A stretch of 64,000 bases of DNA, taken from the NCBI GenBank assembly GCA_963831395.1, contig CAWHQD010000028.1, forward strand, positions 1 through 64,000, in the 5' to 3' direction. The stretch is from Nitrosospira sp963831395. GTDB lineage: Bacteria; Pseudomonadota; Gammaproteobacteria; Burkholderiales; Nitrosomonadaceae. Position 1 is the first letter of the stretch. Each line of letters opens with the position of its first letter. Positions 46,726 to 56,495 of the stretch are shown piece after piece. The notes beneath the pieces are model-generated. The model did not search any database and was not told where the DNA came from. It was given only the letters and a program-made list of their open reading frames with translations. Position numbers and translations under genes: made by a program.

Positions 46726-48877
46726 TCGCATTCTCCATGATTGACGTGCCAAATTCGTAGTGCGCCATCCCTTCGGCAATACCATCGGCGTAAGCCGCGC
46801 GAGCAAAATAAATTTGCTCATTCCCTCTCAAACTCGCAAGCTCGGGACTGTGATTGGCAACTATTACGCCAAGCGTATCACCGATCAGCATCTCCTGATC
46901 GTTGCCGGAATCACCCGCTACCAGAAAAGCATGTAATGGCAGACCCCACTTATAAGCGAGATAACGTATCGCCCGTCCTTTGGAAGCGCGCAGTGGCAGA
47001 ATGTCGAGATACGTCTGCCGTGAATAGATCAAATGCGCGGACAGATTTTTCTTTCGCAATAAGGCCCGGATTCGGGAAATCGGCGGCAGTTTTTCGGGAT
47101 CCACATTGTAGCTAAGCTTGAACTCGCGCTGATTTTCCGCAGCTTGCAGCGTGAGTCCAGGTACTTCGCGTAAGGCCTCTTCGACCGTATCGCGGCGCCA
47201 CAAATATTTGATGAAGTTTTGCCATCCTATATCGGGTCGGAGTTCCGGGCCGTAATTGATCTCGCTGCCTACCGAAGTAATGAACACATCGGGCAAGGGC
47301 ACGCCCCATTCTTTCAATATCTTTACCGTGCTTTCCAGTGTACGGCCCGTGGCGACACCAAAGCCCAGATTTGGCGGCGTCGCGCGCAAGATGGCAAGAA
47401 AACGGCGCAAGGCCGCACGATCGCCCAGCAACGTATTGTCTATATCGCTGATGAGCATATGCGAGACCAATGGCAACGGATGGCGTTGCGGCCTCTGATA
47501 TATCGCCATATTGCGGCGAATCTGCTTGCGTTCCTGATGCAGCAAACGGAGCAGAACGTGCAGGTATTTCTTGACGTGCGCATCCCAGGTATAGTGATTC
47601 CTGACTCCCGTAATTCCATTGCGAGCCCACTGGCGCCAACGACGCGGATCAGCCAATGCGTACTCGATCGCCGCGGCTATGGCGTTTGCATCCAGGGGAT
47701 CCACCAGCACGCCGTTTTTACAGTTCGCTACAATATCGCGCGGCCCTCCATCTTCCGTAGCGACGACGGGAAGTCCGCTGGCGGCGGCTTCAATCAAGGT
47801 AAGCCCAAATGGCTCGGTAAGCGCGGGATTGACGAATATTCCGCGGCGCTGAGCCGCAAGCCGGTAGAACCCGGCGATATTGGCTGGCTTATGGTGCTTG
47901 GGCAGCGCAACTTTGCCCCAGAGATCGTAACAATCGATATCAAGCAATAGATTGGTCATTACTTCAGTCTGCGCCGCTTCCAGTTTGCGGATGTCCTCGC
48001 GGTTGCCGGCTATGATGGCAAGGTTGGCTTTCTCATGCAACTCGGGAGAACTGCCGAATGCGGCGACCAAAGCCCCGAGATTCTTCCGCATCTCCGGACG
48101 GCAAATGGCAAGTATAAGCGGCTTGCGCGGCTGCACGAGAAAGCGGTCAACAAGTCTTGCGGCTTCCGGGTCGGGCGGCATCTGACGACTGGGCGGAGCA
48201 AAACGCGAGATATCGGTTCCGGGGGGAATAACGACAGAGCGTTCCGGCTGATAATTGGTATACAAGCCGTATTGCTCGACACTCTCTTGAGGTGTGCTGG
48301 TAATGATCAGACTGGCATGTTGCAGGATGGCTTCCTCGGTAGCTATTCGCCGGTAGAAGCTGAATTGGCGCTCCAATGCCTGGGGTTTACGGCCCTGTGC
48401 AAGCAGGCGTTGCTGCTTGCTTCGCCCGAGCGAATGGCCGGTATGAATCTGCGGGATGCCCAGGAGTTGGGAAAGCTGCATTCCCACATACCCTGCATCG
48501 GCATAATGGCTATGAATGACATCCGGCAGGCGCTTCTGCTCGCGCAGAAAAAGCAATGCACGATCCACCAGTTGGTCGAGATAGGGCCAAAGACTTTCCT
48601 TGCGCAGGTAGCGGCGAGGCCCGCAATGAAGACGAATAATCCGCGCATTATCGCCGAGCATCTCTTCAGGACTGGCGTAGTCAGCCGATACGGCGGAATC
48701 CTCAATACGCCGGGTCAGCAGATCCACCTTCCCGACCTGGCGTTGCCGGGCCAGTGCCCGCGCCAGCTCGACCACGTATAGCACCTGGCCGCCGGTATCG
48801 GCATCACACCCCAGGTCCAGGTCATTCCCCCGAATCAAGCCGTGCAGGCTTATCATCAGAACATATAATTCATTCAT
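46709..48877 (-). CDS. sps: Sucrose-phosphate synthase with fused sucrose-phosphatase domain
   Basis: 722 aa: a GT-B domain (SLHGLIRGNDLDLGCDADTGGQVLYVVELARAL; AICRPEMRKNLGALVAAF; TEPFGLTLIEAAASGLPVVATEDGGP) fused to a HAD-type phosphatase domain whose first motif is MLISDIDNTLLGD (about residue 474) and last motif is VAGDSGNDQEML. It makes sucrose-6-phosphate from NDP-glucose and fructose-6-phosphate and probably dephosphorylates it in one chain. ATG 48877 overlaps the frk stop by 4 bp, and its own 3' end overlaps sus. Confidence 0.93.
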   Translation of the reverse strand: MNELYVLMISLHGLIRGNDLDLGCDADTGGQVLYVVELARALARQRQVGKVDLLTRRIEDSAVSADYASPEEMLGDNARIIRLHCGPRRYLRKESLWPYLDQLVDRALLFLREQKRLPDVIHSHYADAGYVGMQLSQLLGIPQIHTGHSLGRSKQQRLLAQGRKPQALERQFSFYRRIATEEAILQHASLIITSTPQESVEQYGLYTNYQPERSVVIPPGTDISRFAPPSRQMPPDPEAARLVDRFLVQPRKPLILAICRPEMRKNLGALVAAFGSSPELHEKANLAIIAGNREDIRKLEAAQTEVMTNLLLDIDCYDLWGKVALPKHHKPANIAGFYRLAAQRRGIFVNPALTEPFGLTLIEAAASGLPVVATEDGGPRDIVANCKNGVLVDPLDANAIAAAIEYALADPRRWRQWARNGITGVRNHYTWDAHVKKYLHVLLRLLHQERKQIRRNMAIYQRPQRHPLPLVSHMLISDIDNTLLGDRAALRRFLAILRATPPNLGFGVATGRTLESTVKILKEWGVPLPDVFITSVGSEINYGPELRPDIGWQNFIKYLWRRDTVEEALREVPGLTLQAAENQREFKLSYNVDPEKLPPISRIRALLRKKNLSAHLIYSRQTYLDILPLRASKGRAIRYLAYKWGLPLHAFLVAGDSGNDQEMLIGDTLGVIVANHSPELASLRGNEQIYFARAAYADGIAEGMAHYEFGTSIMENANDSPI

Positions 48878-49785
48878 CTGTGCACGAACCATTCGTCGAT
48901 GAATGGCTTATAAAAATCGTTGTGTTCCGGAATCGCACCCCGTATCCCGCAAATTGCCCCCGCAAAATGATGTGCCCGCTGCAAGGTGACGGGTATGGCC
49001 CAGCCATTCAGCAGGCCGAGCATGAAAACAGCAGAAAATGCGTCGCCCGCCCCCACCGTATCCCGGATCTCGACTACGGAATCCGACGTCATCGCTGTCA
49101 CTTGCGTAGACTCGTCCAGCCACCAGGCTCCTGCCGCACCACATGTGACTAGCATGCCGCGCAGTTTATATCGCTGGATCAGCGCTTCCGCCTGATCCTC
49201 GGCAGATGTTTCCTCCAGATCGAGTAGTCGAGCAAGACGTTCGAGCTCGGCGTCGTTGGCCTTCACGATATCAGCATGCTGCAAAGACCATTCCAGCCGA
49301 TCCGCGTACACCCAGGGATCACGCAGGTTGACATCGAAAAAGCGCTGACCGCCGGCGGCACGCAACATGTGACGCAGGGCCCGATGCGAATTGGCACGCT
49401 GTGCCAATGTTCCGAAGTAGACCAGTTCCGGGTTCGCGGCAAGGGCGGTCATTCGTGATAGCCGGGGATGGATATGGTCATAGGCTTGATCGGCGACAAT
49501 GTCGAATTGGTGACCTTCCGGAGTAAGATTCACCTCTACCAGGCCGGTGGGATAAATGGAATCGAGCTGAACACCATGCGTGCTCAGCCCGGAGCTTTCC
49601 AGTGTTTGCAACAAGCGCGCGCCTGCTGCATCCTGCCCTATCCGGGAAACGAGGACAGGTACGCAACCGAAGGCGCCGAGGTGCCGGGTTACATTGAATG
49701 GCGCGCCACCCAGCACCTCCCTGTCGGGAAACCGGTCTATCAGAATTTCGCCAAATACGAGTACCACGTGGCGAATATCGCTCAT
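48874..49785 (-). CDS. frk: Fructokinase, PfkB family
   Basis: Ribokinase-family sugar kinase of 303 aa that phosphorylates fructose to fructose-6-phosphate. N-terminal VLGGAPFNVTRHLGAFG carries the sugar-binding glycines; the C-terminal PfkB signature DTVGAGDAFSAVFMLGLLNGW contains the catalytic Asp (about residue 250). Fructokinase is favoured by its position as first gene of the sucrose operon: it recycles fructose released by sucrose synthase into the substrate of sucrose-phosphate synthase. Confidence 0.9.
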   Translation of the reverse strand: MSDIRHVVLVFGEILIDRFPDREVLGGAPFNVTRHLGAFGCVPVLVSRIGQDAAGARLLQTLESSGLSTHGVQLDSIYPTGLVEVNLTPEGHQFDIVADQAYDHIHPRLSRMTALAANPELVYFGTLAQRANSHRALRHMLRAAGGQRFFDVNLRDPWVYADRLEWSLQHADIVKANDAELERLARLLDLEETSAEDQAEALIQRYKLRGMLVTCGAAGAWWLDESTQVTAMTSDSVVEIRDTVGAGDAFSAVFMLGLLNGWAIPVTLQRAHHFAGAICGIRGAIPEHNDFYKPFIDEWFVHR

Positions 49786-50095
49786 TGTTTAATTCCTGGG
49801 GCGGATTGGTCCCTGCTCAATCCGGTTCAAACCGGCTTTGGCGCGGATAGCGGCGGATGTGGAACGTCTTTTGAAGCATGATGCTGCCCGTTAAACCACC
49901 CATGAGGTGCGTTGGGGACTTTCTTGGCAGATGGAGCGGTGCTCAGTCTTACTGGTTTTTTGAGAAACCTCCTGTCCTCCGCTTGGGAACAAGGACGGGG
50001 CACCCGTAGATAATAGCAACAACAAAAATTTTTTCTGTACGCTACCAGACATACAGAGTTAAAAATAGGAACGACCTCATCAGACCGGGGTGCTT
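49786..50095. other. Intergenic region upstream of frk
   Basis: 310 bp between the start of the sucrose operon and the end of ubiE. It presumably holds the frk promoter. No gene, repeat or clear terminator is visible. Confidence 0.5.
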
Positions 50096-50830
50096 CTAAA
50101 ATTTGTAGCCCCGATGCAGCGCCACGACGCTCGCGGCCAGATTGAAGTATTCCACGCGCTCGAAGCCGGCTCTCTGCATCAACTCCTTCAATTCTTCCTG
50201 CGATGGATGCACTCGAATGGATTCAACCAGGTAGCGGTAGCTCTCACTATCCTTCGCGATAAACCCACCCATTGCGGGAAGGACCTTGAATGAGTAAAAA
50301 TCGTAGAAGCGCTGCAGCGGCTTCCATACCTTGGAGAATTCAAGCACGATAACGCGTCCGCCAGGGCGAAGCACGCGCAGCATTTCCTTCAAGGCGTTGT
50401 CCTTATGGGTCATGTTTCTGAGACCGAAGGCTACGCTTACACAATCGAAATAGTCGTTTGGAAATGGTAGCTTTTCCGCATCACACTGCGCCACCGACAC
50501 AGCCGTTCCTTCATCCAGCAGCCGGTCGCGGCCTATTGTGAGCATGGAATTGTTAATATCGGTGAGCCAGACTTCGCCGCTGGTACCCACCTGCTCAAGG
50601 AACAGAGCGCTCAAGTCGGCGGTACCGCCAGCAATATCAAGTACTCGCCCACCTTTCTTGACCCCGCTTGTTTCCACGGCGAACCGCTTCCACAACCGGT
50701 GCATGCCTGCTGACATAAGGTCATTCATCAGATTGTAGCGTTCCGCCACGGAATCGAACACGCCTGCTACCTTGCGGGCTTTTTCTGCTTCAGCAACGGT
50801 ATTAAAGCCGAAATGGGTAGTTTTCGTCAT
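50096..50830 (-). CDS. ubiE: Ubiquinone/menaquinone C-methyltransferase
   Basis: SAM-dependent methyltransferase of ubiquinone synthesis, 244 aa. SAM motif I VLDIAGGTADLSALFLEQ (about residues 65-82), the UbiE signature YNLMNDLMSAGMHRLWKRF (about 32-50) and LPFPNDYFDCVSVAFGLRN (about 125-143) are present; the C-terminus ends VVALHRGYKF as in other proteobacteria. The DUF971 gene is 317 bp upstream in the same direction, a common partner, though the long gap argues for a separate promoter. Confidence 0.96.
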   Translation of the reverse strand: MTKTTHFGFNTVAEAEKARKVAGVFDSVAERYNLMNDLMSAGMHRLWKRFAVETSGVKKGGRVLDIAGGTADLSALFLEQVGTSGEVWLTDINNSMLTIGRDRLLDEGTAVSVAQCDAEKLPFPNDYFDCVSVAFGLRNMTHKDNALKEMLRVLRPGGRVIVLEFSKVWKPLQRFYDFYSFKVLPAMGGFIAKDSESYRYLVESIRVHPSQEELKELMQRAGFERVEYFNLAASVVALHRGYKF

Positions 50831-51147
50831 GAATGTTCAGTCTTGTATAGAAAGGTTACATATTACAGGAAGACTCCAGCACCTGCGGAGACTGTGGAAA
50901 GTTCGCCCGGAACGCCCATCCGACGACTTGAACCGGAAGCGGCGACCACAACCGCGCGACAAGCTTTAGCCACTCTGCGAAGGCAACGTGGAAAGCGCAT
51001 GGTTCACCGGTTCTAGTGCAAGCTGTGGGTTTAAGGAAGCGCGGACTGGGGCAACCGCATCACTGGCCCAGCCTTTAAAGTCGCCTCGTCTTCGAAATCC
51101 AATCGTGCAGAGCTGCCGTTGCTCGTGAGAGGAACCGCGACTCTTGT
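50831..51147. other. Intergenic region between DUF971 gene and ubiE
   Basis: 317 bp. No tRNA, hairpin-T terminator or plausible small protein was found; the open frames seen are short, Arg-rich and lack ribosome sites. Confidence 0.5.
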
Positions 51148-51570
51148 TTAGATTCCCCCTTTTCCCGCCTGCCTGTTCGTTGCGGGCGAGTGGGTCGCGG
51201 GTTCCCGGCTCGCCCCCGCCGCTTCCATCCGGTTCAAATATCGTTGCCACATCTCATCCTGGTGCAGGCCATAGTCGTAGAGCAGGTCCCAGGAATAAAG
51301 CCCCGTATTATGGCCATCAGAAAAATCGAGCTGGATGGCGTAATTGCCCACCGGTGCGATACGGTTGATATTCACCTCTTTCTTGCCGGTTTGCAGTACT
51401 TCCTGCCCCGGACTGTGTCCGCGCACTTCCGCTGAAGGCGAATAGACCCGCAGAAATTCGCAAGGAAGCCGGAAGGTTCTGCCATCGCTAAAAGAAATCT
51501 CCAGCAAGCGGGATTTGCGATGCAGTTTTATTTCACTGGGATTGGGAGTACCTTTGCTTAACCCTGCCAC
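51148..51570 (-). CDS. DUF971 protein
   Basis: 140-aa protein of the DUF971 (gamma-butyrobetaine hydroxylase N-terminal-like) family. Typical parts: PNPSEIKLHRKSRLLEISFSDGRTFRLPCEFLRVYSPSAEV and INRIAPVGNYAIQLDFSDGHNTGLYSWDLLYDYG. The start is GTG 51570 (VAGLSKGTPNPSE), chosen for the GGAGGAA seven bases upstream; the longer frame to 51774 lacks family sequence. The fold is an iron-sulfur-associated small domain; function is unknown but it often lies by ubiE. Confidence 0.87.
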   Translation of the reverse strand: MAGLSKGTPNPSEIKLHRKSRLLEISFSDGRTFRLPCEFLRVYSPSAEVRGHSPGQEVLQTGKKEVNINRIAPVGNYAIQLDFSDGHNTGLYSWDLLYDYGLHQDEMWQRYLNRMEAAGASREPATHSPATNRQAGKGGI

Positions 51571-51667
51571 GTGCGATTCCTCCGATTTGGGAGGGTGAAT
51601 GATAAACCAGCATGGGCGAAACTGAAACCTCGATGCGGAAATCCGGCATTTCCACTCTTCACTGTTT

Positions 51668-52826
51668 ATGTCCAACTCATCTGCTGCACCGGCGCCTCGC
51701 GAACTGATACTTATTGGTGGGGGCCATACCCATGTCCTGTTGCTGCGGCAGTTGGCCAAAAACCCCTTGCACAACGTGCGCCTGACACTGGTGAGCGATG
51801 TAAAGGACGCACCTTACTCCGGCATGTTGCCGGGCCACATAAGTGGTATATACAGCAGGACTGAAATGCAGATCGATTTACCGCGGCTATGTAATTTCGC
51901 CGGCGCCCGGTTCATCCATGCGAAAGTTCGCGGACTTGACCTGATACGAAAGCAGGTGCTGCTTGCCAGACGATGTTGCGCCTGCGGCAGCCGATCTTGT
52001 TTCCATTAACGTAGGCGGCAAACCAGGGATGAAAGACGTAGTGGGAGCAGAATCATGGGCAATCCCGGCAAAGCCGGTACCGGAACTCCTGCGGGGTTGG
52101 CAGCGCGCCGTAGCGATCGCTCCAAACAGGATGGGCCCGTTTCAGATCGTTATCGTCGGTGGGGGCGCAGGCGGAGTGGAGCTCGCGCTGGCCATGCATT
52201 CCCGGCTTGGGTATAAAGCCGGGTTCACGATTATTCATAGCGGGCCACAGTTGTTGCCGGGGCACAATTCGGGCGTACATCGCATTATCAGCAGGCTGCT
52301 GGGGGAGCGTGGCATAGCTGCAATAACGAATGCCAGGGTAGTGGAGGTCACCGCGGATAGCGTGCGCCTCGATGACGGACGGTGCTTGGCTGCCGACTCC
52401 ACCTTTTGGGTCACGCAAGCTGCACCTCCAGCGTGGTTGGCCGAGAGCGGTCTGGATACTACGCCTGACGGGTTCGTCAGAATCTGGCCTACCTTGCAGG
52501 CAATAAATTATTCCTGGATTTTTGCAGCGGGGGATGTGGCAGCCATCGAGGGCCAAAAACTGCCCAAGTCCGGCGTATTTGCAGTTCGTATGGCAAAACC
52601 GCTGGAAAACAACCTGCGCGCATATCTGTCAGACAACTCGCTCAGGGGCTACAAGCCTCAGCGCCGGAGCCTAAGCCTGATCGGCACGGCGGATGGGCGA
52701 GCCGTTGCTTCTTATGGTTGCCTCGCCGGGCGTTCAGTTCTCTTCTGGCATTGGAAAACCTGGATCGACCGCCGCTTCATGCGTCAGTTTCAGAACTTGC
52801 CTATTCCGTTTTCCTTGAAACCGTAA
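51668..52826 (+). pseudogene. NADH dehydrogenase-like FAD oxidoreductase, frameshifted
   Basis: Pyridine-nucleotide-disulfide oxidoreductase family protein. The first 100 residues (ELILIGGGHTHVLLLRQLAKNP, an FAD-binding motif, then APYSGMLPGHISGIYS) read in one frame; the frame shifts near 51972, after VLLAR. The rest, from about DDVAPAAADLVSINVGG, runs in the next frame with an NAD-binding motif IVIVGGGAGGVELALAM, FVTQAAPPAWL-like WVTQAAPPAWLAESG and IFAAGDVA. A +1 or -2 change would restore one protein of about 385 aa, resembling the stand-alone oxidoreductase domain found fused to some SelD proteins. It is divergent from the DUF971 gene. Confidence 0.83.
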
Positions 52827-53336
52827 TTACGGAAACGCGGGTATGATCGGTTCAGTCCCTTCAATATCCACTTGAGGCAGGTGCTGCTTTATGCGCTTCT
52901 CAATGTCATCGACCCTGTTTTTTGGTACATCTGCCAATACCAGCACCTGACCGGCCTCGATAGCCGTTTCAAACTGCTTGATTCTCGAATTGGCGGTACT
53001 CACGCCTATCATACTGCCAGCCCACGCACCTACTCCCGCACCTGCGAGGGTGCTTGCCAACAGGATGCCACCCGCAATTACCGTTGAAGCGGGGGGAAGC
53101 GCAATGGCAACGAGTCCGGCCAGGGCGCCCGCTGTCCCGCCCATCGCAAGTCCGCGTTCCACCGCGGGAACAAAGTCACTCTTCTGGAGCAGGCTGGCTT
53201 CGGGCAAATCCTCAAGCTCGGTGCCGCGCTTGGCAATCACGTGAATATGCCGTTCCTCGATTCGCGCAAGAAGTAGCTCGTCGACGATACGTTTGGTAGT
53301 GGCAATATCGGGAACCAGAAAATAGATCCGTCGCAT
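52827..53336 (-). CDS. DUF1269-type membrane protein
   Basis: 169-aa protein with a soluble N-terminal part (MRRIYFLVPDIATTKRIVDELLLARIEERHIHVIAKR), a Gly/Ala-rich double membrane hairpin (AMGGTAGALAGLVAIALPPASTVIAGGILLASTLAGAGVGAWAGSMIG) and a C-terminal VLVLADVPKNRVDDIEKRIK. This is the DUF1269 layout; small Gly-rich segments suggest tight helix packing. Function unknown. It is convergent with the oxidoreductase pseudogene. Confidence 0.8.
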   Translation of the reverse strand: MRRIYFLVPDIATTKRIVDELLLARIEERHIHVIAKRGTELEDLPEASLLQKSDFVPAVERGLAMGGTAGALAGLVAIALPPASTVIAGGILLASTLAGAGVGAWAGSMIGVSTANSRIKQFETAIEAGQVLVLADVPKNRVDDIEKRIKQHLPQVDIEGTEPIIPAFP

Positions 53337-53553
53337 GATGATCTCCTAAAAATGTTGACTGGTAAATCACTCGAGCATTGATGACAGAGAATGGGACCAG
53401 CTTGGTTTTATCATAGGACGGCTCAACAGAAAAAGCAAACCATTGCCGGGCATGGTTTACATGGTTTAGACGGGTAATCGGAAATTTGTAAATTGCTGGA
53501 TTCCTGCGCATACTAACCATACTGGTCAAGCAAAGAAGAACGGAGCGCGTTAT

Positions 53554-54678
53554 ATGGAAATGATCAAGACACGAGCGGCGGTCGCCTGGAGTCCGGGCAA
53601 GCCTTTAACTATCGAAGAAGTTGATTTGCTGCCTCCGCGAACAGGCGAAGTGCTGGTGCGCATCGTCGCGACGGGCGTATGTCACACGGATGCATTTACG
53701 CTCTCCGGAAAAGATCCCGAGGGCAGGTTTCCGGCTATTCTTGGACATGAGGGCGGGGGAATCGTGGAGGCGCTGGGCGAGGGTGTTACCAGTGTTGAGG
53801 TGGGCGATCATGTCATACCGCTTTATACCCCCGAATGCGGTGAGTGCAAGTTCTGCAAATCCGGCAAAACCAATCTCTGCCAGGCGATTCGGAACACTCA
53901 GGGGCAGGGATTGATGCCTGATGGCACCACTCGTTTCCTGAAAGACGGGAAACCTATCTATCATTATATGGGCACCTCGACCTTTTCTGAATATACGGTG
54001 ATACCCGAAATTTCGCTTGCCAGAATCAGTAAAGAAGCGCCGCTGGAAAAAGTCTGCCTGCTGGGCTGCGGCGTGACGACAGGCCTGGGCGCCGTTGCGA
54101 AGACGGCGAAAGTGAAAGCAGGCGATACGGTGGCGGTCTTTGGCCTGGGCGGCATTGGACTGGCTGTGATCATCGGCGCGGCATTAGCCAAGGCCGGGCG
54201 CATTATCGCAATCGACATCAATCCCGAAAAATTTGGAATCGCACGTCAACTGGGCGCGACCGATGTGGTGAATCCCAAGGATTACGACAAGCCGATTCAG
54301 GATGTGATCATTGAACTGACGGGCGGGGGCGTGGATTTTTCTTTCGAATGTATCGGCAACGTCAAAGTCATGCGCTCTGCCCTGGAGTGCTGCCATAAGG
54401 GTTGGGGCGAGTCGGTGATAATCGGTGTTGCCGGTGCAGGCGAAGAGATATGCACCCGCCCTTTCCAGTTGGTGACTGGCCGTGTCTGGCGCGGCTCGGC
54501 ATTTGGCGGCGTGAAGGGCCGCACTGAATTGCCTGGCTATGTCCAGCGCTATCTCGATGGAGAGTTCGAACTCGATACTTTTATCACTCACACCATGGGA
54601 CTGGAGGATATCAATGAAGCGTTTGATCTCATGCACGAAGGCAAATCCATTCGTACCGTCATCCATTTCAATAAATGA
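53554..54678 (+). CDS. adhC: S-(hydroxymethyl)glutathione dehydrogenase / class III alcohol dehydrogenase
   Basis: Zinc-dependent dehydrogenase that oxidises the formaldehyde-glutathione adduct to S-formylglutathione. 374 aa. The catalytic-zinc ligands are in GVCHTDAFTL and GHEGGGIVE, the structural-zinc cluster in ECGECKFCKSGKTNLC (about residues 94-109), and the NAD motif in VFGLGGIGLAVIIGA (about 195). The C-terminal region FGGVKGRTELPGYVQRYLDGE is characteristic of class III. It lies 39 bp upstream of the FGH gene, so they form a formaldehyde-detoxification operon. Confidence 0.96.
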   Translation: MEMIKTRAAVAWSPGKPLTIEEVDLLPPRTGEVLVRIVATGVCHTDAFTLSGKDPEGRFPAILGHEGGGIVEALGEGVTSVEVGDHVIPLYTPECGECKFCKSGKTNLCQAIRNTQGQGLMPDGTTRFLKDGKPIYHYMGTSTFSEYTVIPEISLARISKEAPLEKVCLLGCGVTTGLGAVAKTAKVKAGDTVAVFGLGGIGLAVIIGAALAKAGRIIAIDINPEKFGIARQLGATDVVNPKDYDKPIQDVIIELTGGGVDFSFECIGNVKVMRSALECCHKGWGESVIIGVAGAGEEICTRPFQLVTGRVWRGSAFGGVKGRTELPGYVQRYLDGEFELDTFITHTMGLEDINEAFDLMHEGKSIRTVIHFNK

Positions 54679-54717
54679 TCAACGCCTGGCCGAGCTTGAA
54701 TGTTGAGGACCATGGAC

Positions 54718-55641
54718 ATGCCCGAACTGCAACTTCTCTCCTCGCATCGATTATTCGATGGGTCTCAGAAGCGTTACAGGCACAGTTCCACCTCGCTGAA
54801 TTGCGAGATGAACTTTTCCATTTTCCTGCCGCCAGAAGCGCAACAAGAAGCGGAAATTTCCCAGGGACCTGGGGGGTCCGGGGCTCCCCGACCAGGCAAT
54901 AGCGGAAAGGCGCCAGTTATTTACTGGTTATCGGGACTGACTTGCACTGACGAGAATTTCACCATCAAGGCCGGCGCCCAGCGAGTTGCCGCGGAACTGG
55001 GCATCGTGCTTGTCATACCCGACACCAGTCCAAGGGGAGAAGGTGTTGCCAGAGCGTCGGATGGCGCGTATGACCTGGGGCTGGGCGCCGGTTTTTACGT
55101 GAACGCTACTCAGGAACCCTGGAGCCAGCATTACCGCATGTACGACTACATCGTTGATGAGCTGCCGGCCCTGATCGAACAATGTTTTCCCGTTAATGAC
55201 AAGCGCTCGATCTGCGGCCATTCGATGGGTGGCCATGGCGCGCTGATGATTGCGTTGCGTAATCCGGGGCGCTATCGATCCGTATCCGCTTTTTCGCCCA
55301 TCGTTAACCCAACCACTACTCCATGGGGTAAAAAAGCATTCAGCCATTACCTGGGCGATGACATAAAGAACTGGTGGGGCTATGACGCGACATTGCTGAT
55401 TGAAGCCGCTCGCCCATCGGAACATCTGCCGATGTTGATCGACCAGGGTGACGCGGATGAATTCCTGGCTGAGCAATTGAAACTTGAGCGCTTCGTTTCC
55501 GCCTGTGAAGCGGCAAAATATCCGGTGCAGGTCAATCTGCGCGAAGGTTACGATCACAGCTATTTTTTTATCAGCACATTTATCGAAAATCATCTGCGCT
55601 TTCACGCCGAAGCCCTTGATAATTCTGATGATTATGAGTAA
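54718..55641 (+). CDS. frmB: S-formylglutathione hydrolase
   Basis: Serine hydrolase releasing formate and glutathione, the second step of the pathway. 307 aa from ATG 54718, which has GAGG nine bases upstream; ATGs at 54700 and 54712 are alternatives. The family features are YWLSGLTCTDENFTIKAGAQ, the nucleophile motif ICGHSMGGHGALMIAL (Ser at about 165), and the closing YDHSYFFISTFIENHLRFHA. A Gly/Pro/Gln-rich insert of about 20 residues (near 45-62, SQGPGGSGAPRPGNSG) in the N-terminal part is unusual for the family. Confidence 0.95.
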   Translation: MPELQLLSSHRLFDGSQKRYRHSSTSLNCEMNFSIFLPPEAQQEAEISQGPGGSGAPRPGNSGKAPVIYWLSGLTCTDENFTIKAGAQRVAAELGIVLVIPDTSPRGEGVARASDGAYDLGLGAGFYVNATQEPWSQHYRMYDYIVDELPALIEQCFPVNDKRSICGHSMGGHGALMIALRNPGRYRSVSAFSPIVNPTTTPWGKKAFSHYLGDDIKNWWGYDATLLIEAARPSEHLPMLIDQGDADEFLAEQLKLERFVSACEAAKYPVQVNLREGYDHSYFFISTFIENHLRFHAEALDNSDDYE

Positions 55642-55901
55642 TTGATGGGTAAAGAGGGTTCGATAATTTTGACCGGCTCCTGCGCCTGGTTTGTCGCAGG
55701 TAAGGGAAGTGATCAGGCCGGTCCTGACCTGGTGAATGGCAGTGTTATTGCTCGCAGCAAGCAATGAAAAAAAACCACGCAAGCCGGCTGCGTTCTTCCA
55801 ACAACAGAAGCAAGGATTACGCTATGCAGTTGCTAAATAGCGGGACGGGCTTCCTTGCGAAAGCATCCCGCCATTTCTTAAACGCCATCGATTGCCGAAC
55901 G

Positions 55902-56495
55902 TTATGCCCGTCTGAAGCGAGTCATGAAGCCAATAAGACCCAGGCCCGCAAGCAGCAGGGCGTAGGATTCCGGTTCTGGGATAGGCGTATGATGTAGGAA
56001 GCGCCAAGGGAGGCGCTCTCGACATTCAACACGTCCAGCGCCCAATGTGAATCCCGGTCGCCAAAATTAGTATGACCACTGCCTTGGAAACCGTCAGCCA
56101 ATGCACCGACTGGGAAGCTACTGAATTGCGTTACCGTCGCAGTGTAGCTGCCAGCGGAGAGATTGTTCATCAGAAATGAATCGTAAGCGAGCTCCGCTAA
56201 TGGGATCAGGAACCAAACCCCCGTCGTCATTGTCACTTATCTGGGCCCCGGTAGACCCATCGAAGAGTGACACGATGGGGTCAAACCCGCCTCGCTCGAT
56301 TACTGTCCCCTGGGCATTTGTCCCTCCCGCATAAGACCAGGTGCGCAAGGTGACGTCCGCGGCTGCTTCTGCCACTGTGAAATTGAATTCCTGCACTTCG
56401 TTGTCATCTTTAAAGTTTCCGGTAAAAGAAAAATCCGCTGCGTTTGCGCTTCCTGCAGTCAAGCTGATAGCTATAATTGCTCCAAAAGTTTTCAT
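55902..56495 (-). pseudogene. PEP-CTERM exported protein, twice frameshifted
   Basis: Starts at ATG 56495 (AGGAGG just upstream) with signal peptide MKTFGAIIAISLTAGSANA, then DFSFTGNFKDDNEVQEFNFTVAE and DPIVSLFDGSTGAQISDNDDG, the N-terminal DVUA0089-type domain common among PEP-CTERM proteins. It shifts frame near 56190 (before LAYDSFLMNNLSAGSYTATV) and again near 55990, so that the sorting signal PIPEPESYALLLAGLGLIGF followed by a basic end (MTRFRRA) is read in a third frame, ending at TAA 55902. As it stands the protein lacks its sorting signal. Confidence 0.85.
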
